Shown: positions 1 to 8,100 of the stretch, in pieces
Layout: each line of letters starts with the position of its first letter
How positions within the stretch are numbered: the first letter of the stretch is position 1
NCBI GenBank assembly: GCA_016937995.1
Contig: JAFGVM010000062.1
Location: forward strand, 1 to 14,130
DNA: 14,130 nt
Reading direction: 5' to 3'
From: Candidatus Delongbacteria bacterium
Lineage (GTDB): Bacteria; UBA4055
The notes under the pieces: model-generated
What the model was told of the DNA's origin: nothing
Databases searched by the model: none
Seen by the model: only the letters and a program-made list of their open reading frames with translations
Position numbers and translations under genes: made by a program

Positions 1-8
1 CACACATA

Positions 9-92
9 CCCATAACATTGGCAAAACATCAATGGGTTACTTGGATATTTGACTCGCTTAACACCACTGCTTTTTGCCATGACCGTTGTGGG
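9..92 (+). repeat. Hairpin element, copy 1 (attC-like module boundary)
   Basis: Imperfect palindrome of 84 nt. The outer arm CCCATAAC (9-16) pairs with GTTGTGGG (85-92), with one T-G wobble. A 2-nt bulge (AT, 17-18) faces a 5-nt bulge (TGACC, 80-84). The inner arm TGGCAAAA (19-26) pairs with TTTTGCCA (72-79). The central loop (27-71) differs completely from copies 2 and 3, while the arms and bulges are conserved. Flanks ACACAT (2-7) and ATGTGT (95-100) extend the palindrome. The layout of two box pairs separated by an asymmetric spacer recalls integron attC sites, but the outer box does not fit GTTRRRY exactly and no integrase is present. It could instead be a MITE or REP-like repeat. Confidence 0.75.
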
Positions 93-130
93 CAATGTGT
101 AATTTGGAAAAACTGATAATACCGGCATAT
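93..130 (+). repeat. Left terminal inverted repeat of block A
   Basis: This 38-nt stretch directly right of hairpin 1 recurs inverted directly left of hairpin 2 (3959-3998). TGTGTAATTT (96-105) matches AAATTACACA at 3985-3994, and the 15-mer ATAATACCGGCATAT (116-130) matches its reverse complement at 3959-3973. The 10-12 nt between the two conserved pieces is diverged. The pair brackets about 3.8 kb of leftward genes. Confidence 0.7.
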
Positions 131-175
131 TAAACAGAATAATTAGAAATATAGTCAAATGTAAATTTTATACAT

Positions 176-685
176 TTATTTTTTTTCTACAATAAGTTTC
201 TTGTGCTTATATACAATTCTGATAAATTCTTTTAATTCTTCTGATTGAGAATCTTTAAAGAATTTCTCTATACTCTTATTGGGTAAATAGATATAAGCTT
301 TTGCAAAATCTAACTCATATAAACTAATCCCATCTAAAATGAATTTAAATCTTAGATCTACATCATCGGTTTTCTCAAATCCTTTTTTATAGTACTTATT
401 CAGATAAAACATTTCTATCTCGGATTGAGCTATTTCTTTTAATTGCTCAAACATATCTGAATATGTATTCTTAAAGATAATCTTTAAATCTTCATCACAA
501 TTGAACTTAGTTTTTTTCAAAATAGAGAATTTGTTATCTCTATCTGAATTTGCGATCATTATTTCTCCACTCAATCCTTTTAATTCTTTTGAATCATACT
601 TGCCTTTAACAGATAAAAATACGAATACCGTATTGAACAACGATTTGTGATAAAGAATCCTGTATTGGTCTCTTTTATTTGCCAT
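176..685 (-). CDS. Hypothetical 169-aa protein, last gene of block A operon
   Basis: I do not recognise this protein. It is a soluble-looking, lysine- and aromatic-rich polypeptide with no signal peptide, membrane segment or obvious catalytic motif. The middle (about residues 60-100) is predicted helical and charged. The ATG (683-685) overlaps the last 11 nt of the upstream amidase continuation frame. It is preceded at good spacing by GAGG (692-695 on the complement), so translational coupling to the upstream gene is likely. It lies last in a leftward operon and is more AT-rich than the block B envelope genes. Its stop codon sits within a 7-bp AT-only inverted repeat (157-177). A role linked to the amidase is only suggested by position. 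Confidence 0.7.
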   Translation of the reverse strand: MANKRDQYRILYHKSLFNTVFVFLSVKGKYDSKELKGLSGEIMIANSDRDNKFSILKKTKFNCDEDLKIIFKNTYSDMFEQLKEIAQSEIEMFYLNKYYKKGFEKTDDVDLRFKFILDGISLYELDFAKAYIYLPNKSIEKFFKDSQSEELKEFIRIVYKHKKLIVEKK

Positions 686-1832
686 TTACTACCTCACTTT
701 TTTTAATTATTTCTTTCGAACTATTTATGCCTACGACATAATAGAATTTTTTATTTTGTGTTATTGTTGATGTCCAAGTCGTGTCATTAAAGCTACCACT
801 TGTATCCAATGTGAAATTATTGTACGGGTCATCTGAAGAATATACCTGATAACTATCTGCTCCAGTCACAGAGTTCCAAACCAGTGTAGTACTCTCAGCT
901 AAATGTTCAATTGAAATTATATTGGGTGCAGACATGTCATCCGATAATATTATAGGATTTCCCGTACTTACAACCTCAGGCTCAAATCCATACAAAATTG
1001 CATTTGCTTTATTATCAAGTATAATTTCGGCATTCCCTTCATATCCAGTTGATGTCTGCATTGCTTTTATATGTAAAGTATTCCCACTTGTCCAGCTTGT
1101 TACGAAATTCCCAAGATTTGCGATTATTACCATTTTTCCGTCAATAATTTCAAGCTTTGAATCTGAATTCGAATCTTTCGATTGAATCTCATCGGGTCTG
1201 CTCTTTATATAGACATCAAATTCTATATCATTTGTATCAATCAGTTCTGTACTGTCATTCGCCTGTAAATGACATATGACTTTTCTAGGAGTATTCAAAG
1301 CTGAAACACTTGATTTTACTTTCTGTAGCTGTTCTTTCTGTTTTGAGTAAATATTATTATCAGGTGGCCACATTTGATCCTGATCAACATTCACCATATA
1401 GGCATTTGCAACATAGGTATTGTAAACATTATTCCATGATGTACTGTAATCCGAAATATCAAATGATTGGTTTGTTGAATTCCATGTAATTACAGAATCA
1501 CATCCTTGAATACTATCCCCTATTATTTCAGTTGTTGAAAAGTGCGGTTTATTGAATGGCAGCATAACAAGATTCATTCCTGTTTTCAGGCTAAATACAG
1601 CTTGTTCTTCGATATAACCCAATGAAACAAATGAAAAAGAACTATCAGCATTTATAAGATAAGGTTTACTTTCGTCTATATAGAAATTGTCAATATTTCC
1701 AATTTCTGTTAGTGAACTTGTTACCCATATTTTCTCTATATTATCCCAGTAACTTACAGATTCTATCTCTGAATATTTACTAATTAAATCACCTGCCTGT
1801 GTTAAATCTTCGCCTGAACATAAATTTACTGC
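675..1832 (-). pseudogene. In-frame C-terminal continuation of the amidase gene, beyond a TAA stop
   Basis: Reading on from the amidase stop (complement of 1833-1835) in the same frame gives 385 sense codons before the next stop at 675-677. The first 70 codons (1623-1832) have no start with a ribosome site. The longest annotatable ORF here (675-1622) would need a TTG start without a Shine-Dalgarno. The stop falls inside a domain: GINWLAVPS before it and GMNLVMLPF about 85 residues later begin two tandem copies of one roughly 75-residue module, each with a later SV.xW and P/AY.xN pattern. A second Fn3-like domain follows (about 1.0-0.69 kb), with YQVYSSDDP mirroring YNLYSSDNP in the upstream half. 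Most likely this is the 3' part of a gene with a nonsense mutation; a sequencing error or stop readthrough would also fit. Confidence 0.75.
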
Positions 1833-2780
1833 TTAAGAAGGTACAGCTAGCCAATTTATTCCTTCCAAACAATCATATTTAATTATAGTAACTATATCGC
1901 TATAAGTTGTGTCTGCATTAACAATTTCTTGGAGTTTATAAAATTTTCTTGAGGAGGTTACGGATGTACTCCAATTTGTATTGGAACCACTATATTCAAG
2001 AGTCCAGCTACTAAAATCCTGTTCGGGATTATCTGAACTATATAAATTATAGGATGAAGATTTGGCTACACTTGAATAATCGAAATGAAAATCTACATTA
2101 CTTCCATTTTCCTCAGGGCTTAAAGAAGTTTTTCGTACAGTTGAATAATTATTGTCGAAGAACTTTGTCAATCCGTTATTTATATAAGTGGCTACCTGTT
2201 GCGAACCGATAATTCCTCCTCCGAAAACCATCTGATTCCATCCGTCAATTTCACTTATATAATATGGCTCTACTAAACATACTGGTATATTTTTACTAGG
2301 ATCGACAGAGTTCAATACCTCTAAACCTCCTCTCTGACTTATTCCGAAATTAGTAAACCCAATTTTCAATAACTCATGATGTATTGCATATGCTAAACTA
2401 TAACTAATCCACGGTCGGTAATAAATTGTTTTAGTTCCCTGAACCCATGCCCAACTGTTGCTATTAAAATGAATACTAACTGCTGCATCTGGCTCATATG
2501 TATTAATCATTATAGCTCTGTCTCCGTTATCAACATGAGCATCAGTAGTTCTAGTCATTATTACAGTAGCAAGTAAGCTGAGTAAATTAGTTCGTAGCGT
2601 TAAGCCTACCTGTAAATTGATATCTGCTTCATCTGGGTATTCTGTTCCATTTCTACCTAATGCACCTCGGTTTCCAGGTCCTCCATGTCCAGGGTCTATC
2701 AGAATTGTCTGAAACATAACACCCTGAGAAAAAATCAACCCAGTAACAAAAAATACGAGTATGAAAATATAATTCTTCAT
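1833..2780 (-). CDS. Secreted N-acetylmuramoyl-L-alanine amidase (Amidase_3), C-terminally interrupted
   Basis: This is a zinc amidase predicted to cleave the MurNAc-L-Ala bond of peptidoglycan in the periplasm or outside the cell. A signal peptide occupies residues 1-19 (hydrophobic core, then FSQG). The Amidase_3 fold spans about 24-205 and keeps all key residues: H32 in DPGHGG, E51 in DEADINL and H104 in SIHFN as zinc ligands, and E171 in CLVEP as the catalytic glutamate. TRTTD (76-80) is also typical. An Fn3-like domain follows (about 220-300). The protein ends at LAVPS, in the middle of a repeated C-terminal module that continues in frame after the stop. The catalytic part should be intact, but the wall- or surface-binding tail is lost unless the stop is read through. 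GGGAG at good spacing supports the ATG. It starts 20 bp after the propeller lipoprotein gene, so they are co-transcribed. Confidence 0.9.
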   Translation of the reverse strand: MKNYIFILVFFVTGLIFSQGVMFQTILIDPGHGGPGNRGALGRNGTEYPDEADINLQVGLTLRTNLLSLLATVIMTRTTDAHVDNGDRAIMINTYEPDAAVSIHFNSNSWAWVQGTKTIYYRPWISYSLAYAIHHELLKIGFTNFGISQRGGLEVLNSVDPSKNIPVCLVEPYYISEIDGWNQMVFGGGIIGSQQVATYINNGLTKFFDNNYSTVRKTSLSPEENGSNVDFHFDYSSVAKSSSYNLYSSDNPEQDFSSWTLEYSGSNTNWSTSVTSSRKFYKLQEIVNADTTYSDIVTIIKYDCLEGINWLAVPS

Positions 2781-2799
2781 TTTACTGCTCCCATTACTT

Positions 2800-3780
2800 T
2801 CATAACTTAATCAAATAAATATTCCCGTCATTCATTTCGTAGTACAAAATCATTTTATTATTTGGTGACAGAGTTGGTGAGTATTCAAGTTTGTCACTTG
2901 TATTTGTTATCTGCTTGAACTTTTTTGAATTAATATCAAATATTGCTATATCGTAGTTTTCAATACTATAATGATTATCTTCTTCCAAACAGAAAATAAT
3001 TTTAGTATCATCAAAGCTCCAAGTTGGATTACTACAACTTAATTTCTCATCAAATGGGTGTTTATATTCGCTTTTAATTTTTTTCTCAATATCCCAAAAA
3101 CATATTTGATTATAATCTTTGAAAACAATATTATTTTTATTGTATGAAATTTTCGCTGTTACTAGGCTTAATTTAATTTCATCACGAATTTCTCCATTCT
3201 CATCAATATATTTATCTCCATCAGGTGTTAGTGATACAACAATTCGGTTTTTTTCTTTATTATTCAGTAAATGTGAGTATTCACTATTAATTGGTAATAT
3301 TTTTGATTCGTATTTATAGTTTTTTCTATCAAAAGCTGCAATATACTGCCCCGTTTCAGAATACATCCAAATTGGACTTGTTAACCAATCAGATTGAAAA
3401 AGTCTTTCAATTGAATAATCTTCAATATTTATGACTGAAATTGATGAAGTCTTTATTCCTTCAATTCTATCTCTAGCAAGAAAAGCAATGTATTTACTGT
3501 CTACAGACCATGTAACAGAATTATAAGTTGTTGCAATATTTAAATTACCAATTTTCTTAAATGCTTTGCCTTTCATATCAGATATATAGATAGAGCCATT
3601 TCTTATATACGAGATATATTTACCGTCAGGTGAAAATTTTGGATGTTGGTATGGGTTTTCTTGCGTTCCATCTTTTGTTAATTGGATACTGCTATATTTT
3701 TTAGTATTTACCCCACAACCAGTTATAATTATGCTGATAATTATTGCAAACAGATATAATTTTTTTAAAATTCTAAGCAT
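2800..3780 (-). CDS. PD40/TolB-like beta-propeller lipoprotein
   Basis: This is a predicted envelope lipoprotein of 326 residues. The N-terminus has a hydrophobic signal ending in a lipobox, IITGC, with C22 as the lipidated cysteine. The rest reads as a series of WD40-like PD40 blades with the hallmark (P/V)xWSxDxxxIxF: PKFSPDGKYISYI, VTWSVDSKYIAFL, PTWSFDDTKIIF and PTLSPNNKMILYY. This arrangement resembles the propeller of TolB and related proteins, but the TolB N-terminal domain is absent and the protein is shorter, so it is not TolB itself. Propellers of this kind bind protein or carbohydrate partners; the partner is not evident. It is the first gene of a leftward operon with the amidase, and AAGGGG lies only 2 nt before the ATG. 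A sigma70-like promoter lies 46 bp upstream. Confidence 0.85.
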   Translation of the reverse strand: MLRILKKLYLFAIIISIIITGCGVNTKKYSSIQLTKDGTQENPYQHPKFSPDGKYISYIRNGSIYISDMKGKAFKKIGNLNIATTYNSVTWSVDSKYIAFLARDRIEGIKTSSISVINIEDYSIERLFQSDWLTSPIWMYSETGQYIAAFDRKNYKYESKILPINSEYSHLLNNKEKNRIVVSLTPDGDKYIDENGEIRDEIKLSLVTAKISYNKNNIVFKDYNQICFWDIEKKIKSEYKHPFDEKLSCSNPTWSFDDTKIIFCLEEDNHYSIENYDIAIFDINSKKFKQITNTSDKLEYSPTLSPNNKMILYYEMNDGNIYLIKL

Positions 3781-3825
3781 AGCCCCTTTTTTATTGCTTC
3801 TTTATCATGAAAATTACAATAAAAC

Positions 3826-3854
3826 AATATACTGAATATTTTCTTTTTAGTCAA
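3826..3854 (-). promoter_or_regulatory. Sigma70-like promoter of the block A operon
   Basis: On the minus strand a -35 box TTGACT (complement of 3849-3854) is followed after exactly 17 nt by a -10 box TATATT (complement of 3826-3831). Transcription would begin near 3819, giving a leader of about 40 nt before the propeller lipoprotein ATG. No comparable promoter fits in the 20-bp gap before the amidase, so the three leftward genes probably share this one. The remainder of the 3781-4262 intergenic region holds the block ends and hairpin 2; I see no gene in it. Confidence 0.6.
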
Positions 3855-3958
3855 TATTTCAAAAATAAATAATTATATGATTTGACCTGTATTCTTTGCT
3901 TGAATAAAGGAACAGAATTTCATATTATTAGGTATGTTATCGATTAATATAAAAATAG

Positions 3959-3998
3959 ATATGCCGGTATTATGAGAAACAGAGAAATTACACACAGA
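3959..3998 (+). repeat. Right terminal inverted repeat of block A
   Basis: This is the inverted partner of 93-130. ATATGCCGGTATTAT (3959-3973) and AAATTACACA (3985-3994) are exact reverse complements of the left-end segments, with nearly the same spacing, and the repeat abuts hairpin copy 2. Together they bracket the leftward operon. Confidence 0.7.
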
Positions 3999-4070
3999 CC
4001 CACAACATGGGAAAAATGACACGGCGAGGGGAATGTTATTTGCCGCTCTTTTTTCCCTATCCGTTGTGGG
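3999..4070 (+). repeat. Hairpin element, copy 2, joining blocks A and B
   Basis: This 72-nt imperfect palindrome differs from copy 3 at about five positions. The outer arm CCCACAAC (3999-4006) pairs perfectly with GTTGTGGG (4063-4070). The 2-nt AT bulge faces a 5-nt bulge (TATCC, 4058-4062). The inner arm GGGAAAAA (4009-4016) pairs with TTTTTCCC (4050-4057). The G-C pair at its base replaces the T-A pair of copies 1 and 3, a compensatory change. A further CGGC/GCCG stem (4022-4025 with 4042-4045) caps it. Unlike copies 1 and 3, its outer flanks do not pair, because a type-A end lies left and a type-B end right. It sits between divergent promoters, so a simple terminator role is unlikely. Confidence 0.8.
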
Positions 4071-4107
4071 AAATAGTAATCAGGAATTCTTGTGGGGGGG
4101 GGGAGTC
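4071..4107 (+). repeat. Left terminal inverted repeat of block B, with G10 tract
   Basis: TAGTAATCAG (4074-4083) and a run of ten G followed by AGTC (4094-4107) recur inverted, at nearly the same spacing, at 13960-13991. The first 23 nt are also repeated directly after hairpin 3 (14068-14090, one mismatch), so hairpin plus end forms a direct repeat of about 95 nt lying 9997 bp apart. The G10 tract is exceptional in this AT-rich sequence and could vary in length by slippage. Confidence 0.7.
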
Positions 4108-4156
4108 ATCTAGAAAAATATGGGATTAATGGTAAATAGAAACATAATAATTTCGT

Positions 4157-4184
4157 TTGAAAAGGTTAAATTAGGGATTATCTT
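4157..4184 (+). promoter_or_regulatory. Possible promoter of the envelope operon
   Basis: TTGAAA (4157-4162) is followed after 16 nt by TATCTT (4179-4184), a mediocre sigma70-like pair about 80 nt upstream of the LPP20/FlgT-like gene. It is the best candidate I see between the G10 tract and the gene, but the match is weak. The leader would carry GGAG at 4255-4258. Confidence 0.3.
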
Positions 4185-4265
4185 TCTGCAATAGGTCAAT
4201 TCGAAATAAAAATGAGTTTTTATGGAGTTTAGATCAGGTTTTAAATTAAAATATGGAGTTGTGTG

Positions 4266-5108
4266 ATGAATCGTATTTTATACTTGTTTGTTCTTGTTTG
4301 TTTCACTTTTGGTTATTCAAAAACAATCTACGGTGAATATACTTACACCTACGGAGATGACGAAACTCTGACGACCGCAAAGCAAAAATGCCAAACTTTA
4401 GCCAAAAGAGACGCCGTCGAAAAATTCGCAACTTATATCACAAGTGAAACTGTCATCAGAAATTATCAGACGGAAAGCGACGAAATAATAGCTAACACAG
4501 AAGCTATGATAACAGATGTAAAAACTGTCGAAGAACGAATAGACAAGTCAAATACCACCATTTATTACAAAGTAAGCGCGGAAGTTGACGAAGAAAAGAT
4601 CCTCGCGGTGTATAATGAAAGAGAGCGTATAAGGCTCGAGAAGATCGAAGCAGAAAGAAAACTGCAGGCAGACAAACTCGAAGCTGAAAGGAAAGCAGAA
4701 GCCGCCAGAATAGAAGCCGAGAGAAAGGCGCAGGAATTAAAACTTAAAGCCGAAAAGGAAGCTCTGGAAGCCAAACTAAAACATGAAAAAGAAATGGCTT
4801 CAATAGAACAGGAAACTGAAAAACTTAAACTTTCGCGAGAAATAAATGAGAAGGACAGAAGATTCTGGAAAACTCAAAAATGGATTGCGCTCGGAGCATT
4901 TGCAGGATCAGCAGCCCTCGGTACCTATTTCAATTTTCAGGGCTCGTCAAATTACGACGACTATAAATCTGCAACAACGACAGCATCGGCGGATGACCTT
5001 TATGATAAAGCTGAAAGCAATTATCTTTACCGGGATGTAACATTCAGCGTATCCGTTCTACCGCTCGGATATTTTTTCTACGCATGGTATAAAGAAAGTC
5101 AGTATTAA
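4266..5108 (+). CDS. Exported LPP20/FlgT-N-like protein with coiled coil and membrane segment
   Basis: I chose ATG 4266 (280 aa) over the in-frame GTG one codon earlier because GGAG (4255-4258) is better spaced to it. Residues 1-19 form a signal peptide. Residues about 20-115 resemble the LPP20/FlgT N-terminal fold: a conserved AKxxCxxLAKRDAVEKFATYI helix, a V.xRN segment, then a strand ending YYKVSAEVD. A long, highly charged Ala/Glu/Lys coiled coil follows (about 115-200; repeated EAERKAEAARIEAERK type units, TolA-like). A hydrophobic segment comes next (about 203-222), then SSNYDDYKSA...ADDLYDKAE and a second hydrophobic stretch near the C-terminus. It is probably anchored in the envelope with the coiled coil spanning the periplasm. 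The next gene starts 18 bp downstream, so the two form an operon. The function of the pair is unknown. Confidence 0.75.
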   Translation: MNRILYLFVLVCFTFGYSKTIYGEYTYTYGDDETLTTAKQKCQTLAKRDAVEKFATYITSETVIRNYQTESDEIIANTEAMITDVKTVEERIDKSNTTIYYKVSAEVDEEKILAVYNERERIRLEKIEAERKLQADKLEAERKAEAARIEAERKAQELKLKAEKEALEAKLKHEKEMASIEQETEKLKLSREINEKDRRFWKTQKWIALGAFAGSAALGTYFNFQGSSNYDDYKSATTTASADDLYDKAESNYLYRDVTFSVSVLPLGYFFYAWYKESQY

Positions 5109-5126
5109 AAGGAAAGGAAAAGTAAA

Positions 5127-8100
5127 ATGAAAAAATTCTTAGGACTAATAACAATAATAACAGCATTCATAATAATCTGGGCATGCTCAGACCTTGAACA
5201 TTCTAATCCATTTGATTCAAGCTACGGCGATCCGGCTCAGTTAACAAAGCTTGACCTTACGATAGAAAAAATAGACCGCATAAAGCTCGTCTGGGATGAT
5301 GATTACTACAGCAAAGATTCAAATTACACTTTCCAGATCGACAGAAAAGTCGGCGAATCCGGCACATGGCAGGAAAAGTATAAAATATTCAAAAGCAATA
5401 CTACTTTTTTCACAGACTCGGCAGCAGGCATTAATCAGATGAATTACTACAGAGTAAAAGTGGCTTACGATGAAAATATATCAGAACCGATTGAGGCCGG
5501 AGTGAACAACCCGTTTAATCCGCCGTCAAATATTATAACAAATCGCAAAGACATTCGTACGATTCAGATAAGTTGGGCTGACAATTCAAACGGAGAAGAT
5601 GGCTTCAGGATAGACAGATTTTCTGCAGGTGTCTGGCATGACGGATTTAAGACTGTAGGTCAGAACATAGCATCATGGACTGATTCTTCAGCCGTTCTTA
5701 ACGACAGCATCAGATATAGAGTATGCGGATTTAGAAAAACTTATTCATCTCTTTCAGTCGCAACCCAACTGATAGATAATTTAGTTCCGGCGCCTTCTAA
5801 TCTTACAATAAAGCAGAACGATGTCAGCACTTTTGAATTGAACTGGGCAGACAACAGCATAGGCGAAGAAGGCTTTATCATTCAGAGGAGCATTGACGGA
5901 GGCGCATACAGTCAGATAGCGTCTTTACAGGCTAATACAACTACCTATACAGATAATTCGGTCAGCAAGAACAAAAGCCTGAGCGATGTCAGCTACAGAG
6001 TTATGTCTTTTTATGGTACATATCAATCCGATTATGCTGAAACGGCATCAGAAATTGATTTTCCAGCACCGGGTTCGATATCGTATGAAAAACTTTCAAT
6101 TTCATCTATAAAGCTGAACTGGTCGGATAACAGCCTTGCAGAAACAGGTTTCAAGATCGAAAAGAAGATCGGGGCCGGCAGCTGGGCTGAGTATGCGACC
6201 GTCGGGGCGAACATAACGACTTGGACTGATACGGCAGCCGAGATAAATCAGAATCTGCAGTACAGGATCTATGGCTATAAAGGAACGAATACATCTCCGG
6301 TAACTGAAAGCTCTGTGATAGATAATGCTTTTCCTGCTCCGTCATCTATAACATATACGAAGATCTCCATTTCTTCGTTAAAAATTGACTGGCTCGACAA
6401 TTCAGTCGGTGAAGACGGCTTTAAGATAGACAGATCTGTTGACGGTACATGGACTACTGCTTATGCAACCGTTGCAGGCAATATAAAAACTTATACAGAC
6501 AGCAACGCTCCGATCAATAAAACCGTTATTTACCGTGTTTACGCATACAAATCATCAAGTGTGTCGGCTTCTGTTTCCACTTTGTCGATAAACAATACTT
6601 TTCCGGCACCTACAAATCCTATTATAACACAGCTTGCTGTCAATTCAGTAAAAATTGACTGGACAGATAATTCTACAGGCGAAGACGGGTTTAAGATTGA
6701 TAAAAAGAGCACTACAGGTGTCTGGACTACGGCTTTTGCTTCTGTCGGTGCGAGTATCACAACTTATACAGATACCGCAGCTGCAATCTCAGACAGCCTG
6801 CAATACAGAATTTACGGTTATAAAGGAACAACATATTCAACTTACGCTTATACAAGCGCATCCGACCTTACATTTCCGCCGCCGACAAATGTAACAGACA
6901 GCAGCGTGAGCATTATTTCAATAAAATTGAACTGGGCTGATAACAGCACAGGCGAAACAGGTTTTAAAATTGACAGGTCGGTTGACGGTGGTGCGTGGGG
7001 AATCGCCTATGGTACAGTCGGCGAGAATGTCGTTACATGGACTGATGCCAACGCTCCGATAAATAAAAATATTCAGTACAGAATTTACGGTTATACTGCA
7101 ACTGACGCATCAAGCTATGCTTACTCAAATACGATCGCCAATACTTTTCCGGCTCCGGTTCTAAATACTGTTACTCAACAAACAGTAAGCTCTTTCAAGC
7201 TTGACTGGTCGGACAATTCAACCGGCGAGGAAGGATTCAAAATCGAGAGAAAAATTGATGATGGTACTTATGCTCAGATAGCTTCTGTCGGGGCGAATGT
7301 AATTACATATACCGACAGCTCGATTAATAAAAAAGGCTACACTACTGTTTACTACAGGATTAGAGCGTTCAAAGGAACTGATTATTCAGTTTACAGTGAA
7401 AAGACGCAGTTAATTTCTTTTCCTGCACCGACGAATATAAATTATACAAAAACAAGCATCAGTTCTATAACCGTAACTTGGGCTGACAATTCAAACGGCG
7501 AAGACGGTTTCAAGATAGATAAAAAAGTAGGATCTTCTGAATGGATATTAACCTACGGTACCGCATCTGCAAATGCAGTATCTTGGCTTGATTCAAATGC
7601 TGAGCCGAACACATCAATTCAATATAGAGTATATGCCTACAAAGGCAGCAACTCATCAACTGCAAACTACAGCGCAACAATTGACAATACATTCCCTGCT
7701 CCGCTGAATATTTCAACCGAAAAGCTGACAATATCGTCTATCAAGGTCAATTGGACAGACAATTCAACAGGCGAAACAGGCTTCATAGTTGACAGAAAAA
7801 TAGGCGTTGACAGCTGGGCAGCTTACGATACAACCGCGGCAAACGCAGTAACATGGACTGACAATAACGCAGTTATAAATGTAAATTTACAATACAGGAT
7901 CAAAGGTTATAAAGACAGCTACTATTCTAATTATCTTGAATCATCTCAGATAAGCAATATCTTCCCGGCTCCCACTAACCTTACACTGACTCAGGTAAAA
8001 TCCAAAACAAAAGCCACTTCAATAAAACTGGACTGGACTGATAATTCCAATGGAGAAGACGGGTTCAAAATCTCAAAAAAAGACGAAGTAGGCAACTGGA

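Noticed and set aside
9-92. Calling the hairpins confirmed integron attC sites
   Set aside because: No integrase is present, the outer box does not fit GTTRRRY fully, and the blocks are far longer than normal cassettes; kept only as a hypothesis.
157-188. AAATGTA/TACATTT stem followed by a T-run, resembling a rightward terminator
   Set aside because: The stem is 7 bp of almost only A-T pairs, and no rightward gene precedes it. For the leftward operon the T-run is on the wrong side.
922-1185. 87-codon plus-strand ORF with hydrophobic sequence
   Set aside because: It is antisense to the amidase continuation frame, which shows clear Fn3-like domain structure on the other strand.
2800-3780. Naming the propeller lipoprotein TolB
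   Set aside because: It has a lipobox, lacks the TolB N-terminal domain, is too short, and no Tol-Pal genes are nearby.
4116-4190. 24-codon ORF beginning MGLMVNRN upstream of the envelope operon
   Set aside because: It lacks a ribosome site, is very short, and overlaps the best promoter candidate.
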